DNA of 6,760 nucleotides from Microcaldota archaeon (GTDB taxonomy: Archaea; Micrarchaeota; Micrarchaeia; Micrarchaeales; Micrarchaeaceae), in the NCBI GenBank assembly GCA_021810685.1, contig JAJZII010000026.1, forward strand, positions 1 to 6,760. The letters run 5' to 3'. Positions 5,572 to 6,760 of the stretch are shown in pieces. Numbering within the stretch: the first letter of the stretch is position 1; each line of letters begins with the position of its first letter. Both the position numbers and the translations under genes were made by a program. The notes beneath the pieces were generated by a model. That model was given only the letters and a program-made list of their open reading frames with translations, did no database searches and was not told where the DNA came from.

Positions 5572-5577
5572 CCCTTC
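5572..5577 (-). promoter_or_regulatory. Shine-Dalgarno-like GAAGGG before the 239-aa gene
   Basis: GAAGGG lies 6 nt before ATG 5565 on the - strand and overlaps the TGA stop of the ATPase gene. It is a weaker match to the consensus than the other sites but supports the chosen start. Confidence 0.35.
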
Positions 5578-6760
5578 ACAGCACCCCTTCGGAGAACGGT
5601 ACGTCGTTCTTCGCGAGATCCAGCACCTTCTCCTTGTGCTTGTAGTAGTTCGCGATCACGAGCCCCGCACTGTTCACGTCGAGGATATTGTTCTTCACCA
5701 TCCATTTGAGTATCACGTTGCGCTCCTGTATCTCTGCGTCGATGTCTTTCTTCGTAAGGCCGCCGTAGAGCGCGAGCGTCTCCGTCAGCCTGGTCATGTC
5801 ACCTATCTGCGGGAATGTATCGTCGCGCATGTTCCACCTGTACAGCACGTTCACGTCGCCGGTGTTGAGTACCTCACCGAACTCGAGCGTTCGCCTTATG
5901 CCCCTGCTCCTGTGCCTGAAGAGGCTTACTATGGCACCGAGGCTGTTCATCTGCACCTTTGGTGTGTTTATAGGAGGGTTGACCATCCTGATGACCGTGT
6001 CCTCCGCGTTGTCTGCGTGTACCGTGCCATAGACTGAGTGGCCCGTGTGGATGGCTTCGAAAAGAGTCTCGGCGTCCTTCGAGACCCTGATCTCCCCGAC
6101 CAGCATGATGTCCGGCCTCATCCTAAGGGAGTTAATCATCAGGTCGTAGAGCGTAACCTCACCCTTGCCCTCGGGGTTCGGCTGCCTGGATATCATGGAC
6201 ACCCACTGCAGCGACTCGGGGAGCGTTAGCTCCCTCGTTTCCTCGACAGATATGACGCGCCTCGTCGGCGGGAAGAAGATGCTCGCTGCGTTGAGAAAGC
6301 TTGTCTTGCCTGAGGCGGTGCCGCCGCTTATCAGCATGCTGACCTCGTTCTGTATGCAGAGCCATATGAGCGACGCCATGTCTAGGCTTATCGAGCCGTT
6401 CTTGATCAGCGCAGGCATCGTCCACGGGTTCTTGGCAAACTTCCTGATCGTTATCGTGTTGCCAACCTGCGAGATAGGATATAGGGTGGCATTGACGCGG
6501 GAGCCGTCGATGAGTTCTGCATCCATGAGGGGTGAGAGGTTGTTTATCTCGCGGCCGACGCGCCTGCCTATCTGCTCCGCCTGGTCATATATCGCTTCGT
6601 CGGTGGAGGGCTTTATGTTGGTCTTGCACCAACCAATGCGCTTGTGGAAGACCCAGATCGGGCCGCTGGCGCCGTTGACAGTTATCTCTTCGAGATTGTC
6701 GTCCGCGAGCGGCGCCTCGAGGTCGCCCATTCCGAGCATCATGTTCAGTATGTATGCTAT
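5576..6760 (-). CDS. Archaeal type II/IV secretion ATPase (FlaI/GspE/VirB11 superfamily), N-terminus outside window
   Basis: This hexameric ATPase is the predicted motor for pilus assembly on the cytoplasmic face. The frame is open to the window edge (IAYILN precedes the Met codon at 6742), so that Met is internal and the true start is missing. Numbering from 6742: conserved DGSRVNATLYP at 79-89, Walker A GGTASGKTS at 140-148, Asp box ISVEETRELTL at 164-174, Walker B IMLVGEIR at 212-219 with its Glu, and His box GHSVYGTVHADN at 234-245. The C-terminal region (NPPINTPKVQMNSL at 255-268) is of the archaeal type. All catalytic elements are intact. No FlaH-like gene follows it as in archaellum operons, so a pilus or Tad-like machine is more likely than an archaellum. 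It stops 10 nt before the 239-aa gene, so they are co-transcribed. Confidence 0.93.
   Translation of the reverse strand: MAYILNMMLGMGDLEAPLADDNLEEITVNGASGPIWVFHKRIGWCKTNIKPSTDEAIYDQAEQIGRRVGREINNLSPLMDAELIDGSRVNATLYPISQVGNTITIRKFAKNPWTMPALIKNGSISLDMASLIWLCIQNEVSMLISGGTASGKTSFLNAASIFFPPTRRVISVEETRELTLPESLQWVSMISRQPNPEGKGEVTLYDLMINSLRMRPDIMLVGEIRVSKDAETLFEAIHTGHSVYGTVHADNAEDTVIRMVNPPINTPKVQMNSLGAIVSLFRHRSRGIRRTLEFGEVLNTGDVNVLYRWNMRDDTFPQIGDMTRLTETLALYGGLTKKDIDAEIQERNVILKWMVKNNILDVNSAGLVIANYYKHKEKVLDLAKNDVPFSEGVL

Noticed and set aside
5273..6037. Long + strand open frame (254 codons) antisense to the ATPase and 239-aa genes
   Set aside because: It lies opposite two well-supported genes, has a Cys/His/Arg-rich composition with no recognisable domain, and is explained by GC-biased codons on the other strand.
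6737..6742. Met-Met at 6742 as the ATPase start
   Set aside because: The frame is open upstream, and a FlaI/GspE-type ATPase has more N-terminal sequence than this would leave.
5576..6760. Archaellum (fla/arl) operon
   Set aside because: No FlaH-like ATPase or FlaF/FlaG-like gene is seen after the ATPase, and the platform is two single-domain proteins instead of one FlaJ.

Overview
The window looks archaeal, most likely a DPANN lineage close to Micrarchaeota (ARMAN type). The evidence is a class III (type IV pilin-like) signal peptide of the form KAQSAMEYLMTYGWAILI, an archaeal FlaI/GspE-type secretion ATPase, two TadC-like polytopic membrane proteins, GGTGAT-type ribosome binding sites and very tight gene packing. 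This assignment rests on recognised sequence style. No rRNA or marker gene is present.

Layout. Positions 1-2775 (+ strand) hold LamG-type (concanavalin A-like) surface protein genes. The first enters the window already in progress and ends at 1856. The second begins at 1843 or, more likely, 1870, with a class III signal peptide. It is interrupted by one in-frame TAG at 2086-2088 and then continues in the same frame as a LamG domain to a TGA at 2773-2775. Positions 2782-6760 (- strand) form a compact operon, read from right to left: a type II/IV secretion ATPase whose start lies beyond the window, a 239-aa cytoplasmic protein of unknown family, and two single-domain T2SF/TadC membrane proteins. 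Genes in this operon are separated by 10 nt, -1 nt (TAATG) and 4 nt. The two blocks converge, and their stop codons lie inside a perfect 16-bp palindrome. No stretch over 300 bases lacks a gene, and I see no tRNA, rRNA, CRISPR array or transposase.

How it may work together (inference). The ATPase and the two TadC-like proteins are the motor and platform of an archaeal type IV pilus or Tad-like machine. The neighbouring LamG protein with a prepilin signal is a plausible cargo: a large, probably glycosylated adhesive pilin. The most unusual points are the amber codon that splits this protein, in a window where every other gene can end on TGA or TAA; the permuted order of its LamG halves, which could allow strand donation between subunits; a run of three perfect hairpins just upstream of the amber codon; and the unknown 239-aa protein encoded between motor and platform.
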